Positions 1 through 10,300 of a stretch of DNA of 64,000 nucleotides are shown in pieces. Source of the stretch: Tepidiphilus sp. J10 (lineage in GTDB: Bacteria > Pseudomonadota > Gammaproteobacteria > Burkholderiales > Thiobacillaceae). The DNA lies in NCBI GenBank assembly GCA_945897865.1, contig CAMDHJ010000001.1:1-64000 (forward strand). The letters run 5' to 3'. The translations under genes and the position numbers were made by a program. Positions within the stretch are counted from its first letter, which is position 1. Every line of letters begins with the position of its first letter. Under the pieces are notes generated by a model that saw only the letters and a program-made list of their open reading frames with translations, did no database searches and was not told the DNA's origin.

Positions 1-100
1 TGTTTTTTGTGTAACCCCGTTAAGGTTAATTTATATCTAGTTTGTTGTTTTGTATAGGTTTGTAGTGCTTGATGTGTCTTGGTTAAACGCACGGAGGTTA

Positions 101-147
101 GACTGTTAATCCGTGTGTCCCTGGTTCGAGTCCAGGTCGGGGAGCCA
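101..147 (+). tRNA. 3' fragment of tRNA-Asn (GTT); the 5' half is absent
   Basis: gactGTTaatccgt anticodon arm, T arm cctgg-ttcgagt-ccagg, 3' acceptor tcgggga plus g and CCA. The matching 5' acceptor TCCCCGA and the D arm are not found in the 100 bp upstream. Confidence 0.75.
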
Positions 148-158
148 GATACAGCAAG

Positions 159-184
159 GGCCCGCAGCGATGCGGGCCTTTTTG
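159..184 (+). terminator. Rho-independent terminator downstream of the tRNA fragment
   Basis: ggcccgc-agcgat-gcgggcc perfect 7 bp stem followed by a T-run. Confidence 0.75.
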
Positions 185-429
185 TTTTTTGGCTGGGGTT
201 ACGTCGGGGATTACGTTTCAAAGGGAAATTCCCAGCCATTCCTGAATGGGGATATGGGCCATTTTCGAGACGCCTGCAGCGATCCGAAGTTTGGTTGACT
301 GTGCCGTGAGACGTGATTCGACTTGAAGGACGGAAATCGCCATGATTTGCAGTCGAAGCGGTGGCGTGCGGTTCCGCGCGCGTCTGCCGGGCAGAGCGGA
401 TTCCGCCCGGCATTTGACCTCAGTCGAAC

Positions 430-1415
430 TTATGCCCGGTTTTTGCGGCGACGCGCCATGGCGCCGACCAGGCCGAGGCCGGCCAGCATCAGGGCGTAGG
501 TCTCGGGCTCGGGTACGGGAGCGGTAACGACGTTCAGGCGACCGAGGATGCCGTCGGCTTCCTCATTCGGCCCGGCGGTGAAGTACAGGCTGTCGGCATC
601 GCCGAGAGACCAGCCGTTGCCGAAGTTGGCCGCCAGCAGCGCGCCACCGAAAGCGCCCCAGTTATCCGGCGCGATGACCATGCCCCAGGGGTTGTTGAGG
701 AGGGCGTGGTCGCTGTAGTCCTGCAACATGTTGCCGTCACGGTCATAGGCGACGATGCGGCCAAGGCCGGTGCCGGGAACTTCCTCGGTCGGCTCGTCGA
801 TTTCCAGCGAGTTCTCGGTCCAGGCCACATAGACGCGGTTGTCGCCCAGTACCTGCACGTTGAAGGGCATCCACACCGCGGAGAGATCGGCGGGGCGCGC
901 GAAGGGCGTGCTGGCGCTGATGTCGTTCCACTGGTTGTCGAAGGTCATGATGTTGCCGTTGGCGAAGTCGGCGACGTACAGGCGGTTATCGGCGACCGAG
1001 TTGCCGTTGCCGTCGGTGGTCCAGTGATCCACGGTCAGGGCCACACCGTTGAAGCCGGGGCGGCGCTGTCCGGGGTTTGCGTTCCGGGCACGATGCTGCT
1101 GGCTTCGGAATAGTCTTTCACCACCACAGCTTCCACCATGCCGGGGTCGGTCTTGGTGCGCCAGGCGTTGATGGTGCCGTCCTGGGTCACGAAAATGAAC
1201 TTGGCGGCGCCGGCATCATTGCCGTAGGTGCTGCCGTTGGAGAAGTTGGTGGCCGGGCCTTGCACAAAGAATTCCTGCGGCTGGCCGGCGAAGTCGTTGG
1301 CGACGAGATTGGTTTGCACGTAGGCATTGGCGCCCGCGGAGAAGGCGTTCGCCGAAAAGGTGAGCGCCAGCGCGCTAGCAAGGGCGCTGCGCGGGAATGA
1401 TTTGAGATTGAACAT
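430..1415 (-). pseudogene. TIGR03118-like PEP-CTERM protein gene, frameshifted
   Basis: ORFs 1035..1415 (signal peptide, FIFVTQDGTINAW) and 430..1044 (RLYVADFANGNIMTFD ... VPEPETYALMLAGLGLVGAMARRRKNRA) join if one base is added near 1057-1061. Confidence 0.7.
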
Positions 1416-1570
1416 GGAATAGCTCCTCGGTAGCGGTGCGGCTGGCTGGCCGAGGTGGCTTGCTGCGCATCAATGAACTGGCCGCGAGCTGAGCTGGCGG
1501 CCAGTTGGTTCTTGCTGACCCCCGGCATGGACTCACGCCCATGGCCAGGGGGGGGCTGCTCAGCCGATCA

Positions 1571-2968
1571 TCAGGCCTTGCGACGACGGGCCATGAAGCC
1601 CACCAGGCCCAGACCGGCCAGCATCATGGCGTAGGTCTCAGGTTCGGGGACGGGGGTGATTTGCACCAGCACGTCATTGCCGCTCGCAGGATGCTGAACA
1701 TTGACGTAAATCTCGTCGCCCAGGAAATACATGCCGGTCGACTCGGCATCGTCGGTGCGCAGCGTTGCGATCACGCTCATGGATTCGGCAATGCCGTCCT
1801 TGTTTGCATCAACAGTGCTCCAGAGATTTTCAACACCGCCGGGCTGGTCTTCGATGATGTATATGGTGCCATCGGGACCGATCGCCAGGTTGTCGGGGCT
1901 GGTGAATACCGAACCAACAGCAACACCGGTCGCTGCGTCAATCGTGGCACGGCTGGCAAACAAATCGATTTCGCTGTTGGCCAGATCCAGGGCAAACACA
2001 TTGTTGTTTGTCGTGGTGGCGACATACAGGCGTTGATCGCCGTTGGCCAGATCCTGAATTTCCAGATCTTCCGGGCGATCGAAGTTGGTGCCCAGGAAAG
2101 CGGCTACATTCGGGGTGGCACGGCCATCAAGAATCGTCATGCCATTGCCATCGGTTCCGACAATGGTACCGGGCAATGCGTTGCCGGTTGCATCAGTCAG
2201 CGCAACCCAGGTGTAGGCACCGGTGGCTTCTTGCGTCGTGCCATCGCCTACGCGCAGCACGGAGGTCTGGCCAGCGCCAAAGAAATCAGCGCCGTTGTTG
2301 GCGTTGGGGTTGGACGAGGTGAACTTGAAAATGTGGCTGTCGTTGCGCTCGTCGATGAAGTAGAAATTGTTGTTCTTGTCGAACGCCAGGCCTTCGTGCG
2401 ACGCGCGGATGTCGGCCGGGCCGATCTTGCGGTGCACGAAGTCGCCGCCATTGGCCGCAGCCGTGGTCGGGTTGGTGACTTCGAACAGACGGCCATTAAT
2501 GCTGGTGCCGGCGGTGCCGCCAGTCGGAGTCGGATCGCTCCAGGATTCTTCGGCTGTCAGGTAGGTGCCCCACGGGGTCCAGCGCGAAGCGTCGCCAGAC
2601 TTGAAGCTCTGGGTGCCGGGGGCGACGATGGTGACAGTGCGCGTGTTGTAGTTGGCGTCCCACAGATCGACGCGCTGCACGCCGGCAGTGTCGGTTTCGA
2701 ACGGCATGAACAGGTAGCGGTTGGCATCAGCGCCGGTGCGGTTGGAATCGATCATGTCCCAGTCTCCTGAGTTGGAACCGGGAACCAGAGCATTTTGATT
2801 GGTACGGTTGGCGATGACTTTCTGGGTCCAGCCGTCTGCCAGGATATAGGGGGCGGTCATTTCCTGAGCGTCGCCAACAGGCAGAACAGGGGTGGTGTAG
2901 GGGACGGCGGCTTGGGCTTGGCTGGACAGGACCAGGGCGACGGCGAGAGTGAGTTTATTGAGCTGCAT
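1571..2968 (-). CDS. DUF839/PhoX-like PEP-CTERM sorting domain protein
   Basis: 465 aa, signal peptide, DUF839-like body (RLFEVTNP, HEGLAFDKNNNFYFIDE), C-terminal VPEPETYAMMLAGLGLVGFMARRRKA. Confidence 0.8.
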   Translation of the reverse strand: MQLNKLTLAVALVLSSQAQAAVPYTTPVLPVGDAQEMTAPYILADGWTQKVIANRTNQNALVPGSNSGDWDMIDSNRTGADANRYLFMPFETDTAGVQRVDLWDANYNTRTVTIVAPGTQSFKSGDASRWTPWGTYLTAEESWSDPTPTGGTAGTSINGRLFEVTNPTTAAANGGDFVHRKIGPADIRASHEGLAFDKNNNFYFIDERNDSHIFKFTSSNPNANNGADFFGAGQTSVLRVGDGTTQEATGAYTWVALTDATGNALPGTIVGTDGNGMTILDGRATPNVAAFLGTNFDRPEDLEIQDLANGDQRLYVATTTNNNVFALDLANSEIDLFASRATIDAATGVAVGSVFTSPDNLAIGPDGTIYIIEDQPGGVENLWSTVDANKDGIAESMSVIATLRTDDAESTGMYFLGDEIYVNVQHPASGNDVLVQITPVPEPETYAMMLAGLGLVGFMARRRKA

Positions 2969-3204
2969 GGGTATCTTCCTTTCAGGCTTTGGGCAAGCGC
3001 AAAACGCTTCCCTCTACTGATCTTGTTTGCAAATGGACTGGGCGAGGCCGACGAGATGCCGACACTGCACAATCTCGACGATGCGAGTTACATAGATATG
3101 TATTAAGTAATAGCCAAAGCTAGCCATTTCGGCTCATATGGCCTGGCAAACAGCCTGGGGGGCGTCAGCGATAGCGGCCACCGCCGATGGCCGGGAATTT
3201 GTGT

Positions 3205-5367
3205 TTAAGGTGAGCTGGCCGGTTGAGCAGGTAACCGATAATCATCGTTGACGTCGCCGAACTCTTGTAAACCATCGAAATCGCGCATATCCAGCTGCAA
3301 TGGCTTTTCCAGTAATTCGTAGATATCTCCCGGGGAAGCGACCATCTGGCCGACATCTCTGGTCCAGGGTGAAATTGCATAGTTCGCTACGCCCTGAGTG
3401 TCTCGCGGCAGTACAGAGCTCATCGGGATGGACAGGAACAAGCCCTTGTCGTTGTAGGGATCGCTTGGAGAGCCCGGGTTGGTAATGTCATTTCCATTGG
3501 TGATGGTGTACCAAGCGCCAAGTTCGATGCCGGAACGGAAACGGCGCTTCAGTTCCATGCGCAGGCCTTCGTCGCCAGCCAGAAAGCGACCCGCACGCAA
3601 TGTTGCCGTCAAACCGTATTGTGGAAATCGTTGGTGCAGGCTGGCGATGCCTGTGGTGGTTGAATAAGCGCGAAAACCGACACCTTTGTAATCACGCTGT
3701 TTGAGCCAATCCAAGCTGAAGTCGGCTGCCCAGTCGCCCTTTTTGGGTAGATAGAGCAGTTGCCCACCGAAGCCACCAAACATTTCTTCATAAAGTCCGG
3801 CGGAAGCCCGCGCATACATTTTGTGTCCTGGTTGCCAATAACGGCTCCAGATCAGATGGTCGAGTTTCAGGTCTGCGGCCCGTTTGTATTCCGCCACGTC
3901 GGAGCGGACGTGCGGCAGCAAGCTGTTGGAACGGGTGGTGATTTGGCTGATGTTTTCGGCCAAAGTGAGCCTTAATGCGCCATTCAGATATTGTCCCTTG
4001 GTGACTCTTTGGCGAAAGCTGGCGCTTGCATGCACGTCGTAGCGAAATGCGCCCGAGGGGTCATTCACGAATAGGGAGAGTTTGGGTGCGATGCGGAGTT
4101 GTCGGTAAAAACCATCGCCATAAGAAAACGCGACTACATCACCTGTGTCATCGTCAGCCAGTCGTAACGGTGTCTTTTGCTCATCCAGTCCATCGAGCAA
4201 GTCGTTTTCATCGCTGACCGTGGCGTTGCGCAACGGAGAGGCATGTTCGATAAGTACCGTTGCGGCCAATTGTCGCCGTGTGGTCAGGCCGGAAAAATAT
4301 GCATCCAGGCGCTTGAGGTCGACGAAGGTATAGATCGCAAGCGATTGATCCTGCTTGCTGTAGGTTATCGAGATTTCGCTTGTCTCGCGCGGGGCCAAGG
4401 CCAACACGATGCGCGCTGCACGTCCAATGGCCCGGCTCATATGAGAAATACGCGTGTTGGTGAGGTTGACGCTTAGATGTCGCTGTTTGTAGTGAATTTG
4501 AATATTGCGAAAATCCTGTTCGAGCAGAGATTTGACCATCCGACGCTGGAAAATCGGTTCCGCAAGCCATGCTGCTTCATTCGGGCGGGGTTCAATCCGT
4601 GAATAGGGTTCTGGTTCCGCTGTCTTGGGAACGAACTCCTTGTCGTCGAGCGGTATCCGGAAATGGGCATTGATGCCCCATTCGCCATGTGCACGCGAGA
4701 GTTGCGCAGCGTAGGGACCATGCTGATATTGCAGCGCCAGATTGATTCCCTTTTCGTGCACGGCCACCCCGCTTTGCGCAGCGCCATAATCACCCGAATA
4801 GTCGTTGGCGTCGTACTCCATGCTCAGGCCAACGGCAGGCAGCCAGGCTGGCATATAGCGCAGTCCGGCGAATGCTCCGTCTATCCGCCCATTGCCCATT
4901 CCGACGGTGAGATCAACCTCACCGAAACGCTTGCTGGCGGCAAGATAGTTCGCCCGAAAAATCCCTGTACCCAAGTAGTCTTGCAGGCCAAGACTGAGCG
5001 CGGGCGTGTATCGCTTTTCATCGATCAGCCGAATCTTCATGTCGAAGGTTTTATCTTTGTAGTCACCGTAGGTTTGCTCAAAACTTGTACCGGGAAAACC
5101 GGGTACTTCAGCAATTCGGGTCACTCGTCCGGATACCTCCAGCCAGGGCATTGCGGTGACCGAACTCCAAAACGTCGAGTACGGTGCGGCGTGGCTCAGG
5201 CCAAGACGCCAAGTCGAATCTGGATCGATGCGTGCGTCGGGCATTGCAATCAGCCCGGATTGGCCGATCAGACTTGGTTCTGAGTAGGTAAGGCTGGAGA
5301 AAAATGAAGCTGAAAAGGCAAGTAAACAGGTGAAGACGCGGTTATGCCTTGGCCGGAGATAGGGCAT
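3205..5367 (-). CDS. YjbH domain-containing exopolysaccharide protein
   Basis: 720 aa; N-terminal EPSLIGQSGLIAMPDARI typical of the YjbH/GfcD family. Confidence 0.8.
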   Translation of the reverse strand: MPYLRPRHNRVFTCLLAFSASFFSSLTYSEPSLIGQSGLIAMPDARIDPDSTWRLGLSHAAPYSTFWSSVTAMPWLEVSGRVTRIAEVPGFPGTSFEQTYGDYKDKTFDMKIRLIDEKRYTPALSLGLQDYLGTGIFRANYLAASKRFGEVDLTVGMGNGRIDGAFAGLRYMPAWLPAVGLSMEYDANDYSGDYGAAQSGVAVHEKGINLALQYQHGPYAAQLSRAHGEWGINAHFRIPLDDKEFVPKTAEPEPYSRIEPRPNEAAWLAEPIFQRRMVKSLLEQDFRNIQIHYKQRHLSVNLTNTRISHMSRAIGRAARIVLALAPRETSEISITYSKQDQSLAIYTFVDLKRLDAYFSGLTTRRQLAATVLIEHASPLRNATVSDENDLLDGLDEQKTPLRLADDDTGDVVAFSYGDGFYRQLRIAPKLSLFVNDPSGAFRYDVHASASFRQRVTKGQYLNGALRLTLAENISQITTRSNSLLPHVRSDVAEYKRAADLKLDHLIWSRYWQPGHKMYARASAGLYEEMFGGFGGQLLYLPKKGDWAADFSLDWLKQRDYKGVGFRAYSTTTGIASLHQRFPQYGLTATLRAGRFLAGDEGLRMELKRRFRSGIELGAWYTITNGNDITNPGSPSDPYNDKGLFLSIPMSSVLPRDTQGVANYAISPWTRDVGQMVASPGDIYELLEKPLQLDMRDFDGLQEFGDVNDDYRLPAQPASSP

Positions 5368-5505
5368 GAATAAATGTCGCCATATTGAAGCAAGGCTAAC
5401 TCAAAGGAAGGTCTCAATTGGGCAATTGCTTTATTAGGCAATTGCATTTGCTCAGAAGAGACAAGACCTGCCGAATGACCCAATCACAGGGGCATTGGCA
5501 GGCGA

Positions 5506-5913
5506 TCAATGGTGGGTAGCAGTGGCGTTGTGAGTGGTGGATGAACCGCTTTGCGAGGTCGCTGCCAAAGCTCCGGCGATTACCGTGGCTCCGGCTATCG
5601 TTGTACCAAGAGTCGTCATGCCGCCGACAAGTAACGCACCGGAGCCGACTGTCAGCGTGGTGACGCTGCCATTGACAGCTAATACCACTTTATCCGCGCT
5701 GACAAAGGCAACGGAAATGGTTTGATTCGCAGCCGAAGCGGTCTGCCCCGCCGAAATCGTAATGGTTTCAGTCAATTCGCCTGACTTGACAAGCAATGTG
5801 GCCGAATCCTTGGCTGTGGAAAGCACAGTCACAGAAGGTTCGGCAGCCTGTACCGGCACCGTCAGAAGGGAGAGCGCAAGCAATATGTAATTCTGTAACC
5901 GACCAAATCTCAT
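5506..5913 (-). CDS. Small exported protein, Thr/Ala/Gly-rich with hydrophobic C-terminal stretch
   Basis: Signal peptide MRFGRLQNYILLALSLLTVPVQA; C-terminal GALLVGGMTTLGTTIAGATVIAGALAA. Start chosen at MRFGRL (ORF extends to 5961). Confidence 0.6.
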   Translation of the reverse strand: MRFGRLQNYILLALSLLTVPVQAAEPSVTVLSTAKDSATLLVKSGELTETITISAGQTASAANQTISVAFVSADKVVLAVNGSVTTLTVGSGALLVGGMTTLGTTIAGATVIAGALAATSQSGSSTTHNATATHH

Positions 5914-6038
5914 AAGGTATCTTTCTTCAAGATGCATCCGTGCGAGAACATTTTTCGTCACTTATCCGACGTAAGGTAGCAAGCTGGTGTTGCATTTTGG
6001 TTGCCGCTCCCGCTGTGGGGAAAAATGTTGTTGGCGGG

Positions 6039-6746
6039 TCACAGACATGGCAACCATTCCATGATGCTTTCGTTGTCTATCATCTCTGGCAGTGCCAATT
6101 CTTGCCGGTGTGTTTGACTCAGCTTGATCTTAAGCAGGCCGCCTCGGCGGTCTTCGACTCTGCCCTGGACATGCAGTGTTCCGCCGATACCGAACGGATA
6201 GTCACGACAGACAACGCCACCCGGCTGGATCGCTTCGAATTGAGCTCGATAGCGTCGCTGAAACTGAATTTCAGTCGCGGTCTGACCAACCCGCGCATCA
6301 TCCTGCCAGCGTCCTTCGTATCGGTCCCCGTCTGCCGTCAATAGCACACCGTAGCCTTGCTTCTTTCCGAAACTGAACTCACCCAGGTAACGGTTGCCCC
6401 GCTGCAAAGAATCACTACGCCATTCGTAATAACCCTTGCCATGCGGCAAATCCAACTTGAATTCGCCTGTATATAAATCGCCATTGGGCAAAATCCAGCG
6501 TCCCGTCCCCTCTTTAAGGCCCGCTCGAAAATTGCCCTCGTAGAAGGCTTTTCCGGTTGCGCTGCCCTTGCCATGCGCCAATCCATTCCTGCACCCGCCA
6601 CGGTAGTCGTCTCGCAGTTGTTCATCGAACACTCGACAATGCCCAGGTGCCATGTCGGGTGCGGTAGATGCCACGCATGGCTGGGAAAAAAACAGCAGAC
6701 CGCAGACGAATAGCCCCGCAACCTGGGCGTGGACGAACTTGTTCAT
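6039..6746 (-). CDS. MORN repeat-containing protein
   Basis: Repeats such as YEGNFRAGLKEGTGRW, YTGEFKLDLPHGKGYYEW, YLGEFSFGKKQGYG, YEGRWQDD. Confidence 0.85.
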   Translation of the reverse strand: MNKFVHAQVAGLFVCGLLFFSQPCVASTAPDMAPGHCRVFDEQLRDDYRGGCRNGLAHGKGSATGKAFYEGNFRAGLKEGTGRWILPNGDLYTGEFKLDLPHGKGYYEWRSDSLQRGNRYLGEFSFGKKQGYGVLLTADGDRYEGRWQDDARVGQTATEIQFQRRYRAQFEAIQPGGVVCRDYPFGIGGTLHVQGRVEDRRGGLLKIKLSQTHRQELALPEMIDNESIMEWLPCL

Positions 6747-7819
6747 CGGCTTCTGCCGATAGCAGGGCCGCGTTCGCTATTGAACCAGGCGATCAATTTC
6801 CATCCATGCGGCAGTGCAGTGTGATAGGCCAGCAGCAAGGCCACAAAGGCACCGAACATCAGATGTTCTGCAACGCCGGCGCGCCAGCAAACGTAGCCGA
6901 TCCCGGCAAGCAATATCTGGATGAACAGCAGAACCCATACCGTTCCTGCATGACCGAGACCCGTGACCAAAAGTGCGTGGTGCAAATGGTCGCGACCCGC
7001 CTGAAAAGGGTGTCTTCCAGCCCATAAACGCCTGCCAATCAAACTCAACGTTTCAATCAGAGGCAACGACAGAATCCAGAGCGCAAAGATCGGCGGCAAA
7101 GCGGAATCATTTGATTGGGTCAGTTGAATGGAAAACCATGCCAGAGTGAAACCAAGCAACATGCTGCCTGCATTGCCCATAAAGACAAAGGCTTGATGAT
7201 TCGTATGAAACCGCATGTTGAATACCCAGAAACCTGCAACGGTAGCCAAGCAGGCGATCAACATGGGCAGGATTTGGATTTGATTGGTCAGCGTGGCAAC
7301 CAATGTCAGCACCATTAGCCCGATAAGCGCCATACCGGCAGCCAAGCCATCCAGACCATCGAAGAAGTTCACTGCATTCATCAGACCGACCACCACGAAC
7401 AAGGTGACGGGCAAGCTGATCACTCCCAGGCCGATTTGTCCCAAGCCGAGCAGATCGCCGAGAGTGTGAATCCCGACTCCGTCAAAACCGACCAGACACC
7501 ATGCAGCCACAATCTGGCCGAGAAGTTTGGCAGCGGGAGAAAGATCGAAACGATCATCCAGAAGGCCAAGCACCACCAAAAACAACGCACCCATGAGAAA
7601 ACCGTTGCTTTGGCCCGGCCACGTCAGCAAATCGGCAAGTGTTGCCAGCAGTATCGAAAGAAACATCGCTAAACCGCCGACCAAAGGAACATGCCCATCA
7701 TGTTGTTTGCGTCCGCCTGGAATATCGACCCATCCAACCCATGCGGCTGGTGTACGCAGCAGAAACACCAACATCGCGGTCATGCTGAAAACCAGGACTG
7801 AAATGCTGACCAGCTGCAT
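6743..7819 (-). CDS. Undecaprenyl-phosphate sugar-1-phosphate transferase (WecA/MraY-like)
   Basis: 358 aa polytopic; DIPGGRKQHDGHVPLVGGLAMF, NAVNFFDGLDGLAAG, GNAGSMLLGF motifs. Confidence 0.85.
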   Translation of the reverse strand: MQLVSISVLVFSMTAMLVFLLRTPAAWVGWVDIPGGRKQHDGHVPLVGGLAMFLSILLATLADLLTWPGQSNGFLMGALFLVVLGLLDDRFDLSPAAKLLGQIVAAWCLVGFDGVGIHTLGDLLGLGQIGLGVISLPVTLFVVVGLMNAVNFFDGLDGLAAGMALIGLMVLTLVATLTNQIQILPMLIACLATVAGFWVFNMRFHTNHQAFVFMGNAGSMLLGFTLAWFSIQLTQSNDSALPPIFALWILSLPLIETLSLIGRRLWAGRHPFQAGRDHLHHALLVTGLGHAGTVWVLLFIQILLAGIGYVCWRAGVAEHLMFGAFVALLLAYHTALPHGWKLIAWFNSERGPAIGRSR

Positions 7820-7972
7820 AAGGTAAGGGCTTCGAAGCCGAAACGTCGAAGTGCTGCGGTTGTCGATAGGCTCGCTATTTAATCGACGCTATATGACACC
7901 ACCTCGTCAGGAATCCTCCCAAAAATAGCCCGAACGGCTTATTGCCTGAATTGCGTTTGTCACAAACCGTGG

Positions 7973-10300
7973 TCAGCCACCGTTTGGGCTCAGCAAGATA
8001 TTCACTTCGCCCTGTTTGATTGAGTATTGCCGCTGCCCCAATGCTTCAACGACCGGTAGGGGCGCGGCGCAACCAATGCTGAGGACGGTAACGAAAGCCG
8101 CTTCGCGACTAGGTTCGATGCTGCTGAAGCGTCCATGCCATTGCTGCTGAGCGATTGTTTCGCCCGAAGTACGGAATTCTGGTGGCACGGAAAAGCCTTC
8201 GTTCTGGGAAAACGACAAAGGCGAAGTGGATTGCGCGTCAATGCACAATTTGACACCTCCAACTTCCAGGTTGATGCGACCTGAGGTGTCCTGCTTGAAA
8301 GGCGCCAGTGCATGCATGTTCCATTCCCAGCGTCGCGCGACCGGGGACGCCAAGGCATCGTAGACCAGCAATTGATTCGGACGCAGATAAACCAACGTCC
8401 GCTCCGCCTGGCTTAGCGCACCTTTGTAAGCGGGCGTACTGTCGCCGGTGACGCGGTCCTTGGCGGGGGTATGCAGAAAATGCAGGATTTTTCCTGCCGC
8501 TTCACGATCGCCCGCCACTTGTCCCTGCCCACCATCGAAAGTGATCGCATTGTGAGCCTGGGTTTGGCGATACCACTGCATACCGTGCGGCGAGCCATGG
8601 AAATCGTAAAACCCCGAATCAATTAACAAGGGGTGCCCCCGCGCATGCAGTACGAAACTGTTCTGGTCGGCATGGCTGTGATTGAACGAACCATAGGGGC
8701 TGGATTTGAAAAAGATGGATACCCGGTCGCGGGCCTGGAGATCGCTGTGCATAGCGGCCCAACCGATCGTCTTGAACAGCGTTGCATTCGGCAGCATGCT
8801 TCCAAGCTCGTCCACCGGCAAGGTCGTCGAAGGTAAAACCTGGAGGAAGTCGTTGGGCCGGCGCCCGGGAACCTGGCTTGCATACCAATTCAGCAAGGGA
8901 TCAGCCACCCGACCAGCATGCGCAGCGGCCAGATTGCCCGCGTCACCCTTCAAATACAGCTTTTCCGCCCCATCGCCGAATACCCCGGCGGGTGATCCTG
9001 GTGGCAGAAAATTAGCCAGGAAACGGCCCAGGTTGCGACTCCAACCCTTTTGGTACATATCCACGCCCACGCTCATCCGCAGGATATCGAGCGGCGCTGT
9101 CAGCGCCAAAGCATCCCAGATGCCATAGGCGGTACCGTTGCCAAGACCGCCGTCCATGCCGCCCCATGGTGAATATAGAAACAGGAACGGACGCACGGTC
9201 GCTTCAAACCAGGCATCGGCCTGCTCGTGCTCTCCCACCAGCAGGCTCGCCGCCGCCGCCAGTTCGCCGATCGCCACCCAGGCGTGGGAATTGAACGGCA
9301 TCTTGTCCAGCTTGCGGCGCGGAGAAATGCCGAACTCGCGGATCAAGGCGTCCATCCGCACCGCGAGCACATCGACAATCCGCTTGCGCTCCTCGGCGGA
9401 CAACTCGTCGTAGAGCCAATCCAGGCCCAAGGCCATGACCCAGACCAGCCGACCCGCCACCTGATGGTGGTTGACACCGGTGGCGCCAGACGGATCCCAT
9501 AGCGCCAACTGGAGCAGCGAATGCTTCGCATCGGCAAGATAGATGGGCTGCTGCGTCACTTTCCAAGCTAGTGCGGAATCCAGCATCCGATTAATTTCCT
9601 GGCCGGCCTGTTTCTTGTTGCCACCCAGTTGCTGGGAATAGGTTTTCCGGTTCGCCTCGGCATTGGCAAGCCTGTCCGGCGCAGCCACATGCGGTTGCCG
9701 CCATTGCTGGCGCGCATTGGCCAGAAATGCGTTCCATGACAATTGCCGCTGCGTTAGCAGATTCTGGATATAGCGCTCCCGGTCTTCGCCCACCGGAAAA
9801 GCGCGTGGCCTGGGCTTGCTCTTGGCGAATTTCAGCAGGGTTGCCGCATCCGCGACGGCAAACGGAACGGCATCCGCTGTGATATGAAATTGCCGCCATT
9901 CGCCGAAACCCTTGCCGTAACCCTTGCTGGGAATCGCCAGTGGCTTGACCCGCCAGAAATACTCACCTGCGGGCAAGGGCGTATCCAGCAACAGCCAGTT
10001 GCGGTCCGCTACATGATGTGTAATCCGCTTCCGCGCATCGCGCAATTCAAGCTGATAGCGTGTCTCGCCTTGATCCGGCCAGGCAAACTGCGGCGGCGTC
10101 TGATCCACCGTCTCGCAATGGGCGGGCATCACCGGCATGGCCAATGCGGGTGCAGCCGACATCCAATCCGCTTTCACAAGCGGCGGACAATCATCTGCCC
10201 AAGCCGCGCGCAAACCGAGCAAACTGATCGCCAGCATGACGATCAAGCCATACCGTGCTGCCGTTTCATGACGGCGTGTTTCAAACATCCGCATGCTCAC
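7973..10300 (-). CDS. Heparinase II/III family protein with N-terminal DUF4962-like domain
   Basis: 775 aa with signal peptide; FNHSHADQNSFVLHARGHPLLIDSGFY heparinase II/III motif. Confidence 0.8.
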   Translation of the reverse strand: MSMRMFETRRHETAARYGLIVMLAISLLGLRAAWADDCPPLVKADWMSAAPALAMPVMPAHCETVDQTPPQFAWPDQGETRYQLELRDARKRITHHVADRNWLLLDTPLPAGEYFWRVKPLAIPSKGYGKGFGEWRQFHITADAVPFAVADAATLLKFAKSKPRPRAFPVGEDRERYIQNLLTQRQLSWNAFLANARQQWRQPHVAAPDRLANAEANRKTYSQQLGGNKKQAGQEINRMLDSALAWKVTQQPIYLADAKHSLLQLALWDPSGATGVNHHQVAGRLVWVMALGLDWLYDELSAEERKRIVDVLAVRMDALIREFGISPRRKLDKMPFNSHAWVAIGELAAAASLLVGEHEQADAWFEATVRPFLFLYSPWGGMDGGLGNGTAYGIWDALALTAPLDILRMSVGVDMYQKGWSRNLGRFLANFLPPGSPAGVFGDGAEKLYLKGDAGNLAAAHAGRVADPLLNWYASQVPGRRPNDFLQVLPSTTLPVDELGSMLPNATLFKTIGWAAMHSDLQARDRVSIFFKSSPYGSFNHSHADQNSFVLHARGHPLLIDSGFYDFHGSPHGMQWYRQTQAHNAITFDGGQGQVAGDREAAGKILHFLHTPAKDRVTGDSTPAYKGALSQAERTLVYLRPNQLLVYDALASPVARRWEWNMHALAPFKQDTSGRINLEVGGVKLCIDAQSTSPLSFSQNEGFSVPPEFRTSGETIAQQQWHGRFSSIEPSREAAFVTVLSIGCAAPLPVVEALGQRQYSIKQGEVNILLSPNGG

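Noticed and set aside
388-413. Hairpin gccgggcagagcggattccgcccggc as a terminator for the minus-strand PEP-CTERM gene
   Set aside because: Good stem but no T-tract on the minus-strand side; left unassigned.
1505-2770. 421 aa plus-strand ORF
   Set aside because: Antisense to the well-supported DUF839 PEP-CTERM gene (1571..2968 -); repetitive low-complexity composition typical of a shadow ORF.
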